Assembly: GCA_951640165.1 (NCBI GenBank)
Contig: OX621236.1
Span: forward strand, 26,094,948-26,158,947
Reading direction: 5' to 3'
DNA length: 64,000 nt
Origin: Pseudoips prasinana
Taxonomy: Eukaryota; Arthropoda; Insecta; Lepidoptera; Nolidae
A program made the translations under genes and the position numbers. The notes beneath the pieces are model-generated. The model ran no database searches, was not told the origin of the DNA, and saw only the letters and a program-made list of their open reading frames with translations. The stretch's first letter is position 1. Each line of letters begins with the position of its first letter. Of this stretch, positions 44,446 through 56,200 are shown one piece after another.

Positions 44446-46082
44446 TATATATGTAGCAATAACACATTAGATTGTTATATAAACTTGCAATAACCTTTGG
44501 ACCACCTTAAGAAGTTTCTTGAGGATTTCTCCTATCTATAATCTAGCTACGAGTACCTACCAAACCTTCTCACTTCATAGGTCAAGTTATTGTCGAGATA
44601 TTTGTTCCGTCAATGAGTGAATTAGTAACTTATTGTGTTTATATAAATAAGTAGAGCTATTTGAACACCTGCCGGAAGAGGTAATTATAGTTACCGTTTT
44701 AGATATAGTTTATTAGAAGCCACATATATAAGTAGCAATCATTCTACTCGTATTAAACAGGCAGTATTTATAAATATGTGACGTAAATAAATTTATATAA
44801 TCGGGTTCTGGAAAACGGTTCTCTCGGTTACGATTAAATTCAACTTCAACACTATAAGGAAGGAAAAATCTATCAAGCTAGGTCTTCTACCTGATATAGC
44901 TTCATAATCTGGCAAAACGAATACAGTCAGTAGCCAAACTACTAACCACATAATGTAGAACGTGTATTAAAAAGCGGTTTTTAAGAAATTATATATATTT
45001 TTATACACATTAAAATATTAAGTACCCGAGCAGTCGCATTGGAACTTACGGCCCTTAGTCGTGAAATGTAAACCACAAACTGGACTAATGCACCAAGAAC
45101 TGGATTATTGAATTGGTTAAACTTATGCTTCATATTCCCTGAAACATTAAAATGGCAAAAAGAGTGAAGATGGATGTACGATTATACCAGTTGATGATGA
45201 CACATACCAACATCTAAGTTGATGTGCCCTGTAAACCTTTCTATGTTGCTGTATGTACATAGTTCATTAAAAGTTCTTTACGAAAGTATATATTTTTTTC
45301 AATTTAGATAATGGCAGTCACGACATCTGTATTGCTATTTCAGAATCCAACTTTTCTTTCAAGTTTATATTCATGATACATCAAAATGTTCCGGCTCGTT
45401 TGTAGGTTTTGTACTTAGAAGTTTCGAAGCCCTGTCGCGCCGTTTGCCGGTCACAACAGTTTCATTAAAATCTAAAGCTATAAAGCTGCGCAAACCTTTT
45501 GGCACACACTTTGATGTTTGCTGAAGTTACACATAGCTTAATCGAAAACTATAAAAATAGTTTCAAGTGCCACGGCCGTACTTGTAATGTCAGGACCATA
45601 CATTTTTCTCGTTCGTTATGACAAGGAGGAACTTTGCTGATCACTATATGTAGTACGACATGAGTTATTAAAAACAATCATAATGCATTACGAACTAAAG
45701 TCTTAATTGCAATTGATTTTACCTCAACTCCATTCAAAGAGTCTATTTATTTTAATGGACTTCAGATAAAACTTGACCTGAAAAATAATAAGCAGGTAGC
45801 TTATAAATGAATGCTTTTTTATTACGCTTTTATTACCATCATACGTTGTTTGTATGTAGGTTACGAAAACTTTAACCATGATTTTGACCTCCTTCAAAAC
45901 GACGAATTAAATCGAAATTTGACACACCTATCAAGGACCGATGACAGTCCAAGTATTTTTAAAAGTTAGACCCGGTACCCTTAGTAGGATAATAATTATC
46001 TTACCTTATTAGAATAAGCGATTTTTTGTTCCCCTATAACTACTAGTGTCTTTGTGCCAAGCAAGTGTTTTAAGATAAAATG
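44446..46082. other. AT-rich noncoding DNA
   Basis: No coding or repeat signal was supported downstream of the LINE. Confidence 0.5.
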
Positions 46083-46297
46083 TTGTTCTGATCCAAAACT
46101 AAGCAGAGCTTGTACTATGGAAGCCAGATAAGTGATATACTACATACACTATTTTTCTTTTATAAATACATACTTACTTATATAGATAATTACACCCAGA
46201 CATGTTCATGCACACAAATATCTGTCCTGGGAGGGAATCGAACACACGACCTGCGGCGTGAAAGGCAAGCATTTATCAACCACGCCAACCGGCCCGT
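46083..46297 (-). mobile_element. Family B SINE, near-complete
   Basis: Read on the minus strand: CACGGGCCGGTTGGCGTGGT (head), GTCGTGTGTTCGATTCCCTC (B box), CCAGGACAGATATTTGTGTG, then TTATCTGGCTTCCATAGTAC and AAGCTCTGCTTAGTTTTGGA. It lacks the final GGGACATT block. It serves here as a guide for the two interrupted copies. Confidence 0.8.
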
Positions 46298-47712
46298 GTA
46301 TGTACTTTCAATATTTATGTCATAGACTCTGTACTTAATTAGGACATATTATTACCGTATTGCAATCCAGTGAACAAGCAAACATTAAACCAGTTACAGC
46401 TCTAATAAATTAGTACAACATGTTATTGCACAAGTCAGCAACCACAATGTAAGGCGGCTGCGTCTTGTTATAGTCTGTCAAATAAAATTAGATGCAGGTA
46501 GTGTGCAATAATAGAAACAAGTTGCTTTTAGGACGACGTATTGATAAAGAATAAATCACTGGTCAGCAGCGTACTTTACTTGATCGTATGGGCAGTGGTT
46601 ACCCTAATGTCAGAGTTGTTCAAGCTACCCAGTACGCCTCTGGCATCGTAGTATCTATATAAATATAAATCTTCTTGGAGTAGGCAGCATACGCCAAAAA
46701 GGAATACCTGGTAAAATGCGGACAGTACCATCATACTAATATAACATGCGTAGCGGATACGACATATTTCTGAAGATCCTTAGAGTAGAGTCTTAGAAAT
46801 GTATTCTTACGAATAATTATATTGATATCGTCACATACATACAAAAACAAGATACCTACATGCATTTAAATTGATATTTTTTTAAAGTCTGGTAAAATCT
46901 TAATTACCTACAACTGGAAGCCGATAGATTTGTTAAGAGGAAACTAAATAGGCATTTAATGTTTTTTTCGCCCAATATGGAATGAAATTATTGAATAATT
47001 GTGTATCTGCACGCGATCACACGTAATCACGTATACATAGAAACCAGATTACAACACACTACAGAACCTTTATTCTACGTACGTTCGTAACGCTGTAACG
47101 ACGTAACAACAACATAGAAATGTAAATGTAACAGCTAATTAGTATTACTATAAACATATGTGAAACGTGTACAGTTTAATTCGGTCCAGAAGAGGTGAGA
47201 TGACAGTGAGTCAGCAATGAGTGACTCACGCAATCTCCTGGCTCTGTCTAGCCCCGTTCTCTAAATATTGGATCGATCTATCGTCCCGGATGACTCCCAG
47301 ATACTATGACTAATCCAGATACCTACGTCGGGTTTTTCAGAGAAATCGCATAACGCTTTTCCATTTATACATGTTCGCAAATTGATTTTGCGAATTCAAT
47401 TGCATTATGAGTACGATTTCACTAATGGATTCTTTAATCGGATTACTTTGCCTCCTCATAAAACTTATTGGGATTATTCAGGTTGAATACACAGCATGAT
47501 ATATGAAATTCATAAAACTTTCATCATCATTGTAAATGGACTGTCCTTTGTACATTGCAGTGCTTATTTATTACATTTGAAAGCTGTGGCTGTAATAATT
47601 ATAAGCCTACCGAAAGTGACATGACGCTGTAAGAGTGCACCGAAAAATTGGGTATGTCTCTTTTGTTGGTATCAGGTCATAATACTAATAGGATGAAACT
47701 CAACCGGCTGGT
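46298..47712. other. Noncoding DNA
   Basis: No supported gene. Mixed-composition patches at 47,030-47,120 and 47,180-47,300 have no frame or motif worth calling. Confidence 0.5.
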
Positions 47713-47965
47713 AAATTGACTGACCTGTTGGTCGAGTGGTTGGTGACCCTGAATTCTAAGCCAGAAGTCGTGGGTTCGATACCTACCCAGGACAAATCTT
47801 TGAGTGATGTACACGATTATTTGTTCTGTGTCTCGGTGTAGTTTATATATAAAATTTATGTATTTAAAAATGTATAAGTACGTATATTAATCTGGTGGCC
47901 ATAGTAACTAAAGGCTCAGTCTAATTTTGGATCAGATGGCAGTATGTTAGTTGTCCCAAGATATA
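47713..47965 (+). mobile_element. tRNA-derived SINE, family B-like
   Basis: CTGTTGGTCGAGTGGTTGGT (A-box region), GTCGTGGGTTCGATACCTAC (B box), CCAGGACAAATCTTTGAGTG, then TTTTGGATCAGATGGCAGTA, TGTCCCAAGATATATTTATA at the 3' end. It parallels 21,385-21,610 throughout. Confidence 0.8.
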
Positions 47966-48071
47966 TTTATACTGGCATGGCACAGTTTGCTCTACCTAAA
48001 AAGAAACTTATAATAGTAGTCAAGTTTCTCTCTAGTACAAATTAGGAGCACATTATAATTTCTTTTTTTTT

Positions 48072-48116
48072 TAAATAAAAGTTGGAGTTAGTTCTACTAA
48101 CTCCAACTTTTATTTA
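48072..48116. repeat. Perfect 21-bp hairpin with 3-nt loop
   Basis: Arm 48,072-48,092 (TAAATAAAAGTTGGAGTTAG then T) pairs without mismatch to 48,096-48,116 around the loop TCT. A T-run precedes it at 48,062-48,072. Confidence 0.8.
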
Positions 48117-48409
48117 TGACATCCAAAATTTAAATGAAATCATACTGCAAAAATCTCCTATCAAATAAAAAAAACCCTAAATTGGTTCACAAACTACGGT
48201 GAACACGCGTAACATACATAATATTGCCGAATTAATATTGTTTGGTTTCATATTTTTATTTAATTATTTGCATTGTATTCGCCAGACATTTTTATTCTTA
48301 GCAAAGTAGTACGATATTTCAACTTTTCTTAATTTTGAATATACACGATTAGATATAAGTAGTTACAATCCTTTGATTTGACTGATCGTGGCCAGGTACC
48401 TTTATCGAA

Positions 48410-48530
48410 CTTTACCTGTTTTTAAGTGATCAGCAAGATCAGCTAGGCGCGTGGTCAGTTTGCAGATGGGTGAACACCAACTGGTTAAATTTATAAGCGT
48501 TTCCGTGCTTCGCAGGTCAAAGGATAGATA
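48410..48530 (+). repeat. Dispersed repeat fragment, GTGGTCAGTTTGCAGATGGG type
   Basis: GGCGCGTGGTCAGTTTGCAG, ATGGGTGAACACC and GCGTTTCCGTGCTTCGCAGG share order with 56,030-56,200, which has ACGCGGACAGTCCATAGATG, GGTGATTG and GCCTCTCCGTGCGTCAGAGG. Two diverged members indicate an old dispersed family, probably LINE-derived. Confidence 0.45.
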
Positions 48531-50439
48531 GAGGTAATCAAAATTTCTACTAAAATAGAAACATACACAAATAATTATCTCAATGCTTGGGATAAGAGCC
48601 CGGATTCAAAAATATATTTATACTAAGTCTATGTTTTCATTAATATAGTAAGTTTTAGTCTAACTTCAATAAGTATATATTTCAAAATAAAGAGTTATAG
48701 TACTTTCTACCACAAACACTGGACGACTAGTCATAAATAACACTTTATGATGGACCATTATTTGACACTTACTCATTTATCTTTAAATTAACATTCTACG
48801 GATGAAAAATTACTTCATAAAACAGTTTTCCAATTATAATAAAAATATCAAAGTGATTTTGATATCTTTTTTTTTATTTTGGGGTTCCGTGGCTCAAAAG
48901 GTATAAATGACCCTTACAGAATCACTTGGTTGTCCGAATATCTATCAGTCAAAATCATTTTTCGCACATACGCCATATATAAATATATATCAGATTTTAA
49001 TTAATAGATATCACATATTCAAATCAGCAATCAATCTGCTATAAAAGATCTATCTCCTAAGTCAACTTAATCGTACAAAATCGTTTAAGTCGCATATTTT
49101 GACTCTCGCAACAGAATCAACCCTTCAGGGTTTCCTATATATTCTGTGGATTCTACGATGTAGAAGATGTGGTATTTGTAACAAAAGAGGAAATAGTCTA
49201 AAAAGTTCTTTCATCATCAGCACGATCAACCATTTCAATCCAATATAGAAGATTAGCCTTTCTATTCAGTTCTGTATTAAAATCGAATTATAGAAAATTT
49301 ACGTGTATTATAAAAGCTTATCACGCCATCAATAACCATTATTGCGTATTAAATTTTATTGTATTCATTATTAATTCCACATATAACTTTTCGTAGATAC
49401 TTGTAAATTTTAAAGCTTTTAAAGATTAATTTAATTTTAGAAACGAATTGTCTTATAAACATCTGTAGCGATATGGCCGCAATATATTTATATTACGCAA
49501 TAAAGTATATGGAGGCAGAATTAAATGACGAAGAAAAAATAATTAAATGTGATAAATACAAATATTTACCGCACATAAACCCAGTTACATGTAGATAGTT
49601 GCATCGCATCAGTCGAGTGCGCCGACGACGCCAATAAAGCTGAATTTATCATAAAAAGTTGCACGTTTAAGACTGAAACAGTCGTAAATAAGAAAATAAG
49701 ACCACCTATTTATATTTGTAGCACTATAGTCAACTCTCACAATCTTGATAGTTAACGAATTATTTTTAAACGTACAACGCAACTAGTTTATCTTTAAGGA
49801 ATTACATTTTCCTGTTACAATGCTATAAAACATGGGATATTCTAAGTTAAGTATTTTATTGTTTTGGTCGTAAGCCATAGGATGGATGGTATCAAGGACT
49901 ATGTATATTTTAAAATAGTTTTATATAAATACTTAGTCCGGCACCTACTTATTTTATTTAACATTTGGATGAGAAAATAAAATTACAATTTATGGTTCTG
50001 ATTATAAGGAGCTATTTTTTGTTTTTTTTTTATCTGATTTATTAATGTTTAATAAAAAGGTCTTATAATTACTCTCTATGTAATATGTTGACAATATTTT
50101 ACAATCCTCTTAAATATTTAATGTATGCAATGCAAAACATTTGTAACGGTTATAAAAAAATATACCCTTGGCATAGCTTTATGAACTCCCTCCTCTAAAC
50201 TAAGTGTCGAACTTGTGAAAATAGAGGAGGGGAGTCTACTCCAGTTATCTGTGTGCCGAATTATCATAGGGTTTGTGAGATAAGGAAAGTTATGTGTACA
50301 CTTAATGCTACATTAGATTTGCGTGATAATGACGCGTTTATAATAATACTTATGAAGACTTAAATAAAATTGACTGCTTATAGCTTTTACTTAAAAATAG
50401 TAGACGTTTTATACATTCAGTCATAAAAGTATCAAAACG

Positions 50440-50610
50440 ATATAGTCGTAGCACACGAACGTAGGGCGGCAAACGAGTAGTTAGGCGAAGCTTTCATTGA
50501 TGTGGGGCGGAGGCGGGCGGTAGTGGCGAGACGAAAGCGTATGGAAATAGTCCAGTGCATTTCCGTGACCCACCTGTACCCCTCGGAAAGCCACTCCAAA
50601 GCAGTAACTG
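50440..50610. other. GC-rich patch, possible exon or conserved noncoding element
   Basis: About 170 GC-rich bases include GTGGGGCGGAGGCGGGCGGT. The minus strand has a 64-codon frame, plus acceptor-like CTGTGTTCCAG and donor-like TACAG/GTGGGT signals 34 bases apart. No protein family is recognisable, so I treat it only as a candidate. Confidence 0.25.
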
Positions 50611-51689
50611 GAACACAGATACACATGCATAGTACACAACATTGAGCAATATTATTAAGAAGTCAGTAATAGATTTTAATTCAGTTTATAATACCAACAG
50701 AATATTTCAATGCTACTGTTTTTCTAAAGCTATCTATACTTTTTTCAACGATCTGTAATTGGAATAAATAAACTAATGAAACATCGTATTTACAACCCAA
50801 CTAGTTTGCTGTACGATGGCAAAACAATATTTACACGAACTCAACGTAAATATCTCTAAATAAAATACGTCTTTAGTTCCGTGGCATATTTGTAACTTCG
50901 AAACATTACCTATACCATCATCAAAGGTAAAGATCACAATCTAAGATTGATCTTATAGTTTCACCTATTTACATATTTATAGAGACCACACATGCCTCAA
51001 TAGAATTAAGGAGAATTTTATTTATACAATTCATTAGAACCTCAGTAACCGGTGATGCACCGAAAATAAAAAGGTGACACAAAATTTATGATAATAACGA
51101 AGTCTTTATTCATAGTTTTTTTTTTGAGCCCGAATAGGATAAGTCACGCGTCCCTTTATCCGATACACAAAAGATCTAAATTCGTCGTTAGGTCAAGTGT
51201 CGGTTTCCCGGACGCTAGGGCTCACCATCCTGGTAACAAAAGACAGTTTTTTTTTTACCAATAGCTCGAGGGTACCATATAGACTGGTGTCAAGAGAGTT
51301 GGATAGAATAGTCAATAGAGCTTTCTATTTGATTTGATCTCAAAAGACTTTGAAAAGTCTTACGCAATATCACAGCGCGATGTGCAACTTTTGAATAGAC
51401 GGGCATGGTTGCTTCTGAATGGTAGAATTTTAGCGAAGATATTGCTTTTACGTAGCACTTTGACTTTGATACATTCGGAAGAGACTTTGTACCAAGCGCA
51501 TAAATCGCAAAGTTTCATAAGAGCTTTTGAGCTGCCTTGTCTTTGACACCTCGAAATTATTTCGGGTATCGTTGAATAGATTTGTTTCTAGTTTCCCTTT
51601 GTGTGACACTAGTGTGAGCTTTTGGTTCACCGTCCCTCTCTAACGGCCGAGAGCTTTCGTATAGAAACGTTTTCAGCTAAGCTGGGTAG

Positions 51690-51830
51690 GATAAAGTTTG
51701 GTTAGTCATTTGCGCGCGCGCACGGGCCACGCGCGTCTGTATGCGCGATGTCACGGGCTCACGGTGCGCGAAGGGTCGTCTCGGACGCGGCTAAATCTGT
51801 CCAGTGTCCACATACGCTCAGACAGCCTGT
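51690..51830. promoter_or_regulatory. CpG-dense island, possible promoter or first exon
   Basis: CATTTGCGCGCGCGCACGGG, CCACGCGCGTCTGTATGCGC and GAAGGGTCGTCTCGGACGCG make this one of the most CpG-dense stretches in the window. It has an alternating CG/CA purine-pyrimidine run. There is no TATA box and no good open frame. A promoter is inferred from composition only. Confidence 0.3.
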
Positions 51831-52654
51831 TACAATCCTATGATTACAAGATTAAGTGTTTGTATTGTCCTGTGTTTATTAAGTGCGTAGATTTCTGGGC
51901 TACATTTGTAGTAATTTTTTGTCGTATCAATAATAATGTCGTTATAATTATTTTGGGCAAATAGTTGTTAAATGAAATGGGAAGTGGGCACAGCTGTATT
52001 TAATCTGAGGTCTTGGAATAATATAACTACTACGGTTTTTTCGCAATGGCTTTGTTTTTAAGCTAGGCTTGCAGCGTGCAATTTTTTTGGCCTTGGTTGC
52101 AGTAAAATTCAATTTAAGTACAAACATTCCGAATCGTCTTTCGTTACGATAAATTGCAAATGTAAGGTTGTGAGTGCATTCAAAAGGATTTATAGCGATC
52201 GTGTTCAAGCTTTTGATTCGCAAATGGATTTTATCAAGAACGTTTACTACATTATGCTATGGAAAAGTATACGTCGATACAACTCATAGTACCATTGATG
52301 GATTCATTCATATGTATCGGTACTTCGGTAGCTAGTTAATTGAGTTTCAACAACACGGGCAAGTGGTTAATTAAGGCAAATTGTATTTAACGTTGCCTCG
52401 GTTTTGGGAATCAATGAATGCGGTAGACTGTAGAGGCGCTGCACCGGATCTACAATTGATTCAGTGGTTCAATTATAGATCAATAACTAGTGGGTATTAA
52501 AACAACACGTAACACTCTAATATTGATTGTTTTCTTCACCCATCTTTATTATGTTATTTTTAACCGACTTCAAGGATGAGGTTGTCAATTTATTTATATT
52601 TAAATTTTAACATTGTTGCTGTTGCTTGTGATCCATTTCGATCCATTTCATTAT

Positions 52655-52897
52655 TGGAACGAAGTTCCGTATCGCGCGTTGCGAAAGGGGGCTAGACGGA
52701 AAAAAATAAGACGAAAAGTTGTAACGACACTTTTTGCTTTTTTTTATTACTAAAATTGAGCCTACTGATTAAGTTTATATTACATTATATTTGTTAATAA
52801 TAAAAAAAATATTATTATAACTAAAAAAAATATTAGAATTCCTTCACTAATTAATCGAAAGGAACTTCGTTTCATCCGGGTGTCCCTTGACACCTTT
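52655..52897. mobile_element. Unclassified GGAACGAAGTTCC element, copy 2
   Basis: It matches the nested element at 32,747-33,003 along its length: GGAACGAAGTTCCGTATCGC at the left, GGGGGCTAGACGGAAAAAAA, AAGACGAAAAGTTGTAACGA, and GGAACTTCGTTTCATCCGGG, TGTCCCTTGACACC at the right. Small indels in A/T runs account for the length difference. The target duplication is not clear here. Confidence 0.75.
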
Positions 52898-53639
52898 CAA
52901 GTTTTTTTTTTAATCAATAGAAAATGGTAGTGAAATAGTCCCATATAAATTTAGATAAAATTTGTTAGTAAGAAGAACCGTTGAAATGGGATTTATTGTC
53001 AAAAACGTTGTCATTTGGACGACGATTGAATATTTACAATACTCAATCACGAGTACAACGTTTTAGTATTGGCAAAACATATTTTTTTTTATCTTCTAAG
53101 TTAAATGTAATAAGCATTCAGCCCACCTGAAGGTAAGCGCTAACGATAGTTTATGACGTGTGCGGTATACGCTAGGCATCACCCATGCGAATCAAACCAT
53201 TTTCCTCTACACGATGGCTCTGACAACCTTACTCATACCCAGTAGTACATCATCAGGAGATGGTGGAGATTTTGACATTTTTTTGACATCTGTCAGTTAC
53301 TAGAACAGTGAATTGTAAAATGACTTTATTTGGTAATTATTACAATAAAAATAAATCGTAATTGAAAAAAATTAAGCAAATGTGCAGTTCGAACTACGAA
53401 AAAATAAATAGTATTCTATGCCCGCTGGTTAAGGTTAAGTTGTTGAATTTTGAGTGACAAATGTGTTCTATTAAATTGGCGCTACTATAATTAAACAAAT
53501 TTTAATAGTAATAAATTTCTTTCTAAGATATTATAAAAAAGACATAGCATCATTAGCTGTGTCATACTAAGATACTGAGTAAAAATAAGCATCTCTGGAT
53601 TATTAATATCTTTTAATTATGTATATGAATACATAATTA
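52898..53639. other. AT-rich DNA with a LINE-like fragment
   Basis: CAGCCCACCTGAAGGTAAGC, GCTAACGATAG and GGCATCACCCATGCG at 53,110-53,250 resemble the degenerate LINE segment at 38,970-39,060 and a common CACCTGATGGTAAGC motif. The remainder holds nothing recognisable. Confidence 0.35.
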
Positions 53640-54035
53640 AAAAGTCTAGCGGTAGCGTGATCAACCGCAGGTAATGAGGATTCAAATGCCGGTTCGGGTT
53701 AGAAAGTGATTATAAATAAAAAAATAAAAAAAATTATTCACGTAGACTTTAAAAAAGCGGTTGTATATAGTCAGATTTTGGGAAATTTCTTTTAAGAACG
53801 CTTCTTAAAATTAGCCTGAAGTTTGGGAGTTGCCGGTATCACACCCCCGTGCCTGTCGGTCCTGTACCTCTCTCCAGTCGTGTCGCTAGTTGTCCCATCG
53901 TCATGAGAGTGATGAAATAGAAAGTGCTCTGTATTGGCGCACACACTAGTGCACTATACTGTATCCTGCGCAAATGGCTAATCTCTATTGTGACTGGCCG
54001 CCGTGGGCAAAATCAATCAGGAGGACATTGTTATA
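53640..54035 (+). mobile_element. Family D SINE, diverged with internal insertion
   Basis: AGTCTAGCGGTAGCGTGATC, AACCGCAGGTAATGAGG and GCCGGTTCGGGTTAGAAAG are a decayed head. TATCACACCCCCGTGCCTGT, GCGCACACACTAGTGCACTA, TCCTGCGCAAATGG and GACTGGCCGCCGTGGG are the family D body. About 60 A/T-rich extra bases after position 53,705 are missing from other copies. Confidence 0.8.
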
Positions 54036-54184
54036 TGTAAGAATATACTCACCTCAGAGCTATGAGAAGGCTATACAAAAAAACGCATCAAATGTGATCT
54101 TTTTTTATTTATTTCTTAATTATTATTTCTCTGACCCTACTAAAATTAAGTCTGATTTATAGAGCACTTTATAAGCATGAAATT

Positions 54185-54250
54185 CACACAACAATAGCTG
54201 CACTGTGCGGGAATCGAACCCGAAACACGAGAGCCCCTAGTTTGTAGCGA
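54185..54250 (-). mobile_element. Family C SINE head remnant
   Basis: GCACTGTGCGGGAATCGAAC, CCGAAACACGAGAGCC corresponds to the B-box side of the family C head on the minus strand. Substitutions and loss of the body make it a short relic. Confidence 0.45.
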
Positions 54251-54414
54251 TGCGATTACTAAGTTTTTTTTTTACCAATGTAAAATATACTAAAATTATT
54301 ATTGATTACCGTTACTCCTGATTTATAGGTCTTACTTAACTTCTTAATTATATGGGATTAGGAACTCATACCTGCTTAATTTGAAATTGCATGGAAATTA
54401 TATCGTCTGGGGCC

Positions 54415-54545
54415 TACTTAACTGCGGTCACCAACTCGTATACCAAGCGTTAGGAGATGACGGCAAACCCTTTCAAATGGCAACGTTTTAGAGACTTTTG
54501 GGGAAGCCTTTGTCCAGCAGTGGACGATATCAGGGCGATGATGTA
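54415..54545 (+). mobile_element. RTE-type LINE 3' end fragment
   Basis: ACTGCGGTCACCAACTCGTA, TACCAAGCGTTAGG, then GGGGAAGCCTTTGTCCAGCA, GTGGACGATATC and GGGCGATGATG. The same layout as 34,335-34,477, with no coding remainder. Confidence 0.7.
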
Positions 54546-55356
54546 ATACACTCATACCTTTTCAATTTGAATGGCATTTTAATAAAAATTTCAAGAATGT
54601 TATTAAAAGTTTATGTCGTTTTTATTGTCAGTGGAATTGGCAATAAACCGTTTATAACATTTGAATTACTTACATTTCGTGTCATAATTAAGATGGTAGG
54701 TGAATACAATTCAAGTAGTCTGAAAGTCACATTGAACAACTTGTGAAATTAATATATCACATCCATTGAACCAGTCAACGAGCACAATTAAGCTTGTGTC
54801 TAATGACAGTGTAATATCTTCAGACTTACTAAACATCAAAAATACATTAACTATATGGCAGAGAAGATAATATTCGCGACCATTATTCTATAATCTATGT
54901 ACTTAACAATCAGGACCACTCCTTGTTTTTGGCATTATCTGTTTGGCATGCGTTCTAATCATACTTGATTCTTAAGTACCTATTTGCCTTATAAGAATGG
55001 TCTTGAATGATAAAGCGACCACCTTGTTTTAATACTGGTGCTCTTTGTAGACTTCTTAAACGATCGGCTAGGTGAAGCACCTTATTTGGCCAGTAAATAT
55101 GTAGATGTTTTTTTTTTTACTTGACGTTTATTGGCTAAGTTAGTTAGCTTACTTTTTCGGCTGTTTGATCGGACAATAGCGGCGAGCAGGCGTCGCGGCA
55201 TCGTCTATAAATGAGTAAATTCTTATTGGTTAGATCCTAAGTCGATTCTGATTATGCTACAGACAGAATGTTAAGCTGTCAGTCCCAACTGTAGTTGAGT
55301 TAGATTGAGGCATACTTACTAGTATTTGAACAACTTAAACTTGTATCAACACAAGG
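54546..55356. other. AT-rich noncoding DNA
   Basis: No supported feature. A small GC patch near 55,165-55,205 is isolated. Confidence 0.5.
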
Positions 55357-55660
55357 GAGGTAGGGCATAGCGTTCATTCGCTCAAAGAGCAGCCCGACTG
55401 GGAAAGTAACTCCACCTTACCAAAGACATTCCTTAATAATAACATTAATAATTTTAATGTGGTGTTTCCGAGTGTGAGTAAGGTCGCCAGAGCTCATTGG
55501 GGCGGGGGGAAGGATCAGCAACATTTGTTTGCTGACTCTAAAAGGCCGGCAACGCACGCGCGACTCCTCTGGTGTTGCGAGTGTACATGGGCGGCGGTGA
55601 TCTCTTACCTTCGGGTGACCCACTTGCTCGTTTGTCGCCCTCTGATATAAAAAAAAACAC
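55357..55660 (+). mobile_element. LINE 3'-terminal fragment, CGCCAGAGCTC family, copy 2
   Basis: It runs from GGGAGGTAGGGCATAGCGTT through AAGGTCGCCAGAGCTCATTG, AAGGCCGGCAACGCACGCGC and GGCGGCGGTGATCTCTTACC to GCTCGTTTGTCGCCCTCTGA, then an A-run. It matches 10,963-11,246 across its length, with a slightly longer middle. The minus-strand 143-codon frame over it is a shadow. Confidence 0.75.
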
Positions 55661-56029
55661 ACGGTGTAAGCTAAATAGTGGTCGTCACTTCGGTAGCTCA
55701 CTTTGTCAATCAAACCAAATAATGTGTAGTGCAGCAACTGGTAAAAAACACAAAACAAATGAATTTTCCATACCAAAATGTAGATCAGTTGATGCATAAT
55801 GTATGGACAGTCAAAAAAATATATTGTCGTAAACTGGTTTTCTTTCATTTGTGCAGAGTCATGGGTAGATCCTTAAGTTCCCTGCACTATTTTTGTTATA
55901 CGACTTTATTTCATAGTTTCTGAGATAATACTAAATTTATGTAATTAAGGCCCATTTTTCACCAGAGTCGAGAGTATGTGTGCAACCGAACACTTTTGTA
56001 ACAAAGCCAAATTTTTCCATTATTAATGC
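55661..56029. other. Noncoding DNA
   Basis: No supported feature. Overlapping short plus-strand frames have no recognisable domain. Confidence 0.45.
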
Positions 56030-56200
56030 ATCATTCTGTGGCGCTCATGGCCAGCCTCGCTGATCACTTACGGTGAACGGTGAGGTAAAGCATCCAAGCA
56101 CGCGGACAGTCCATAGATGGGTGATTGTTAATGTGGTGTAATTTCTGAGCCTCTCCGTGCGTCAGAGGGCACGTTAATCAGTCGGTGCCGGTTCATGTTA
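56030..56200 (+). repeat. Dispersed repeat fragment, related to 48.4 kb
   Basis: CTCATGGCCAGCCTCGCTGA, TCACTTACGGTGAACGGTGA, GGTAAAGCATCCAAGC, TAGATGGGTGATTGTTAATG and GTCAGAGGGCACGTTAATCA form a segment I associate with common lepidopteran repeats. Its partial partner is at 48,410-48,530. Confidence 0.5.

Larger units (their letters stand above)
48531..52654. other. Mostly AT-rich noncoding DNA with two GC islands
   Basis: No supported gene over 4 kb. Two short GC/CpG-rich patches at 50,440-50,610 and 51,690-51,830 are listed separately. A run of T residues near 51,117 and 51,247 is simple sequence. Confidence 0.5.

Noticed and set aside
39835..44465. AATAACAC at 39,835-39,842 and 44,458-44,465 as the LINE target duplication
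   Set aside because: About a dozen or more unexplained bases lie between the A-rich tail and the right copy, so an 8-base AT-rich match may be chance.
55417..55848. 143-codon minus-strand ORF
   Set aside because: Half of it is antisense to the LINE tail and the other half is AT-rich unique DNA. A joint gene is not credible.
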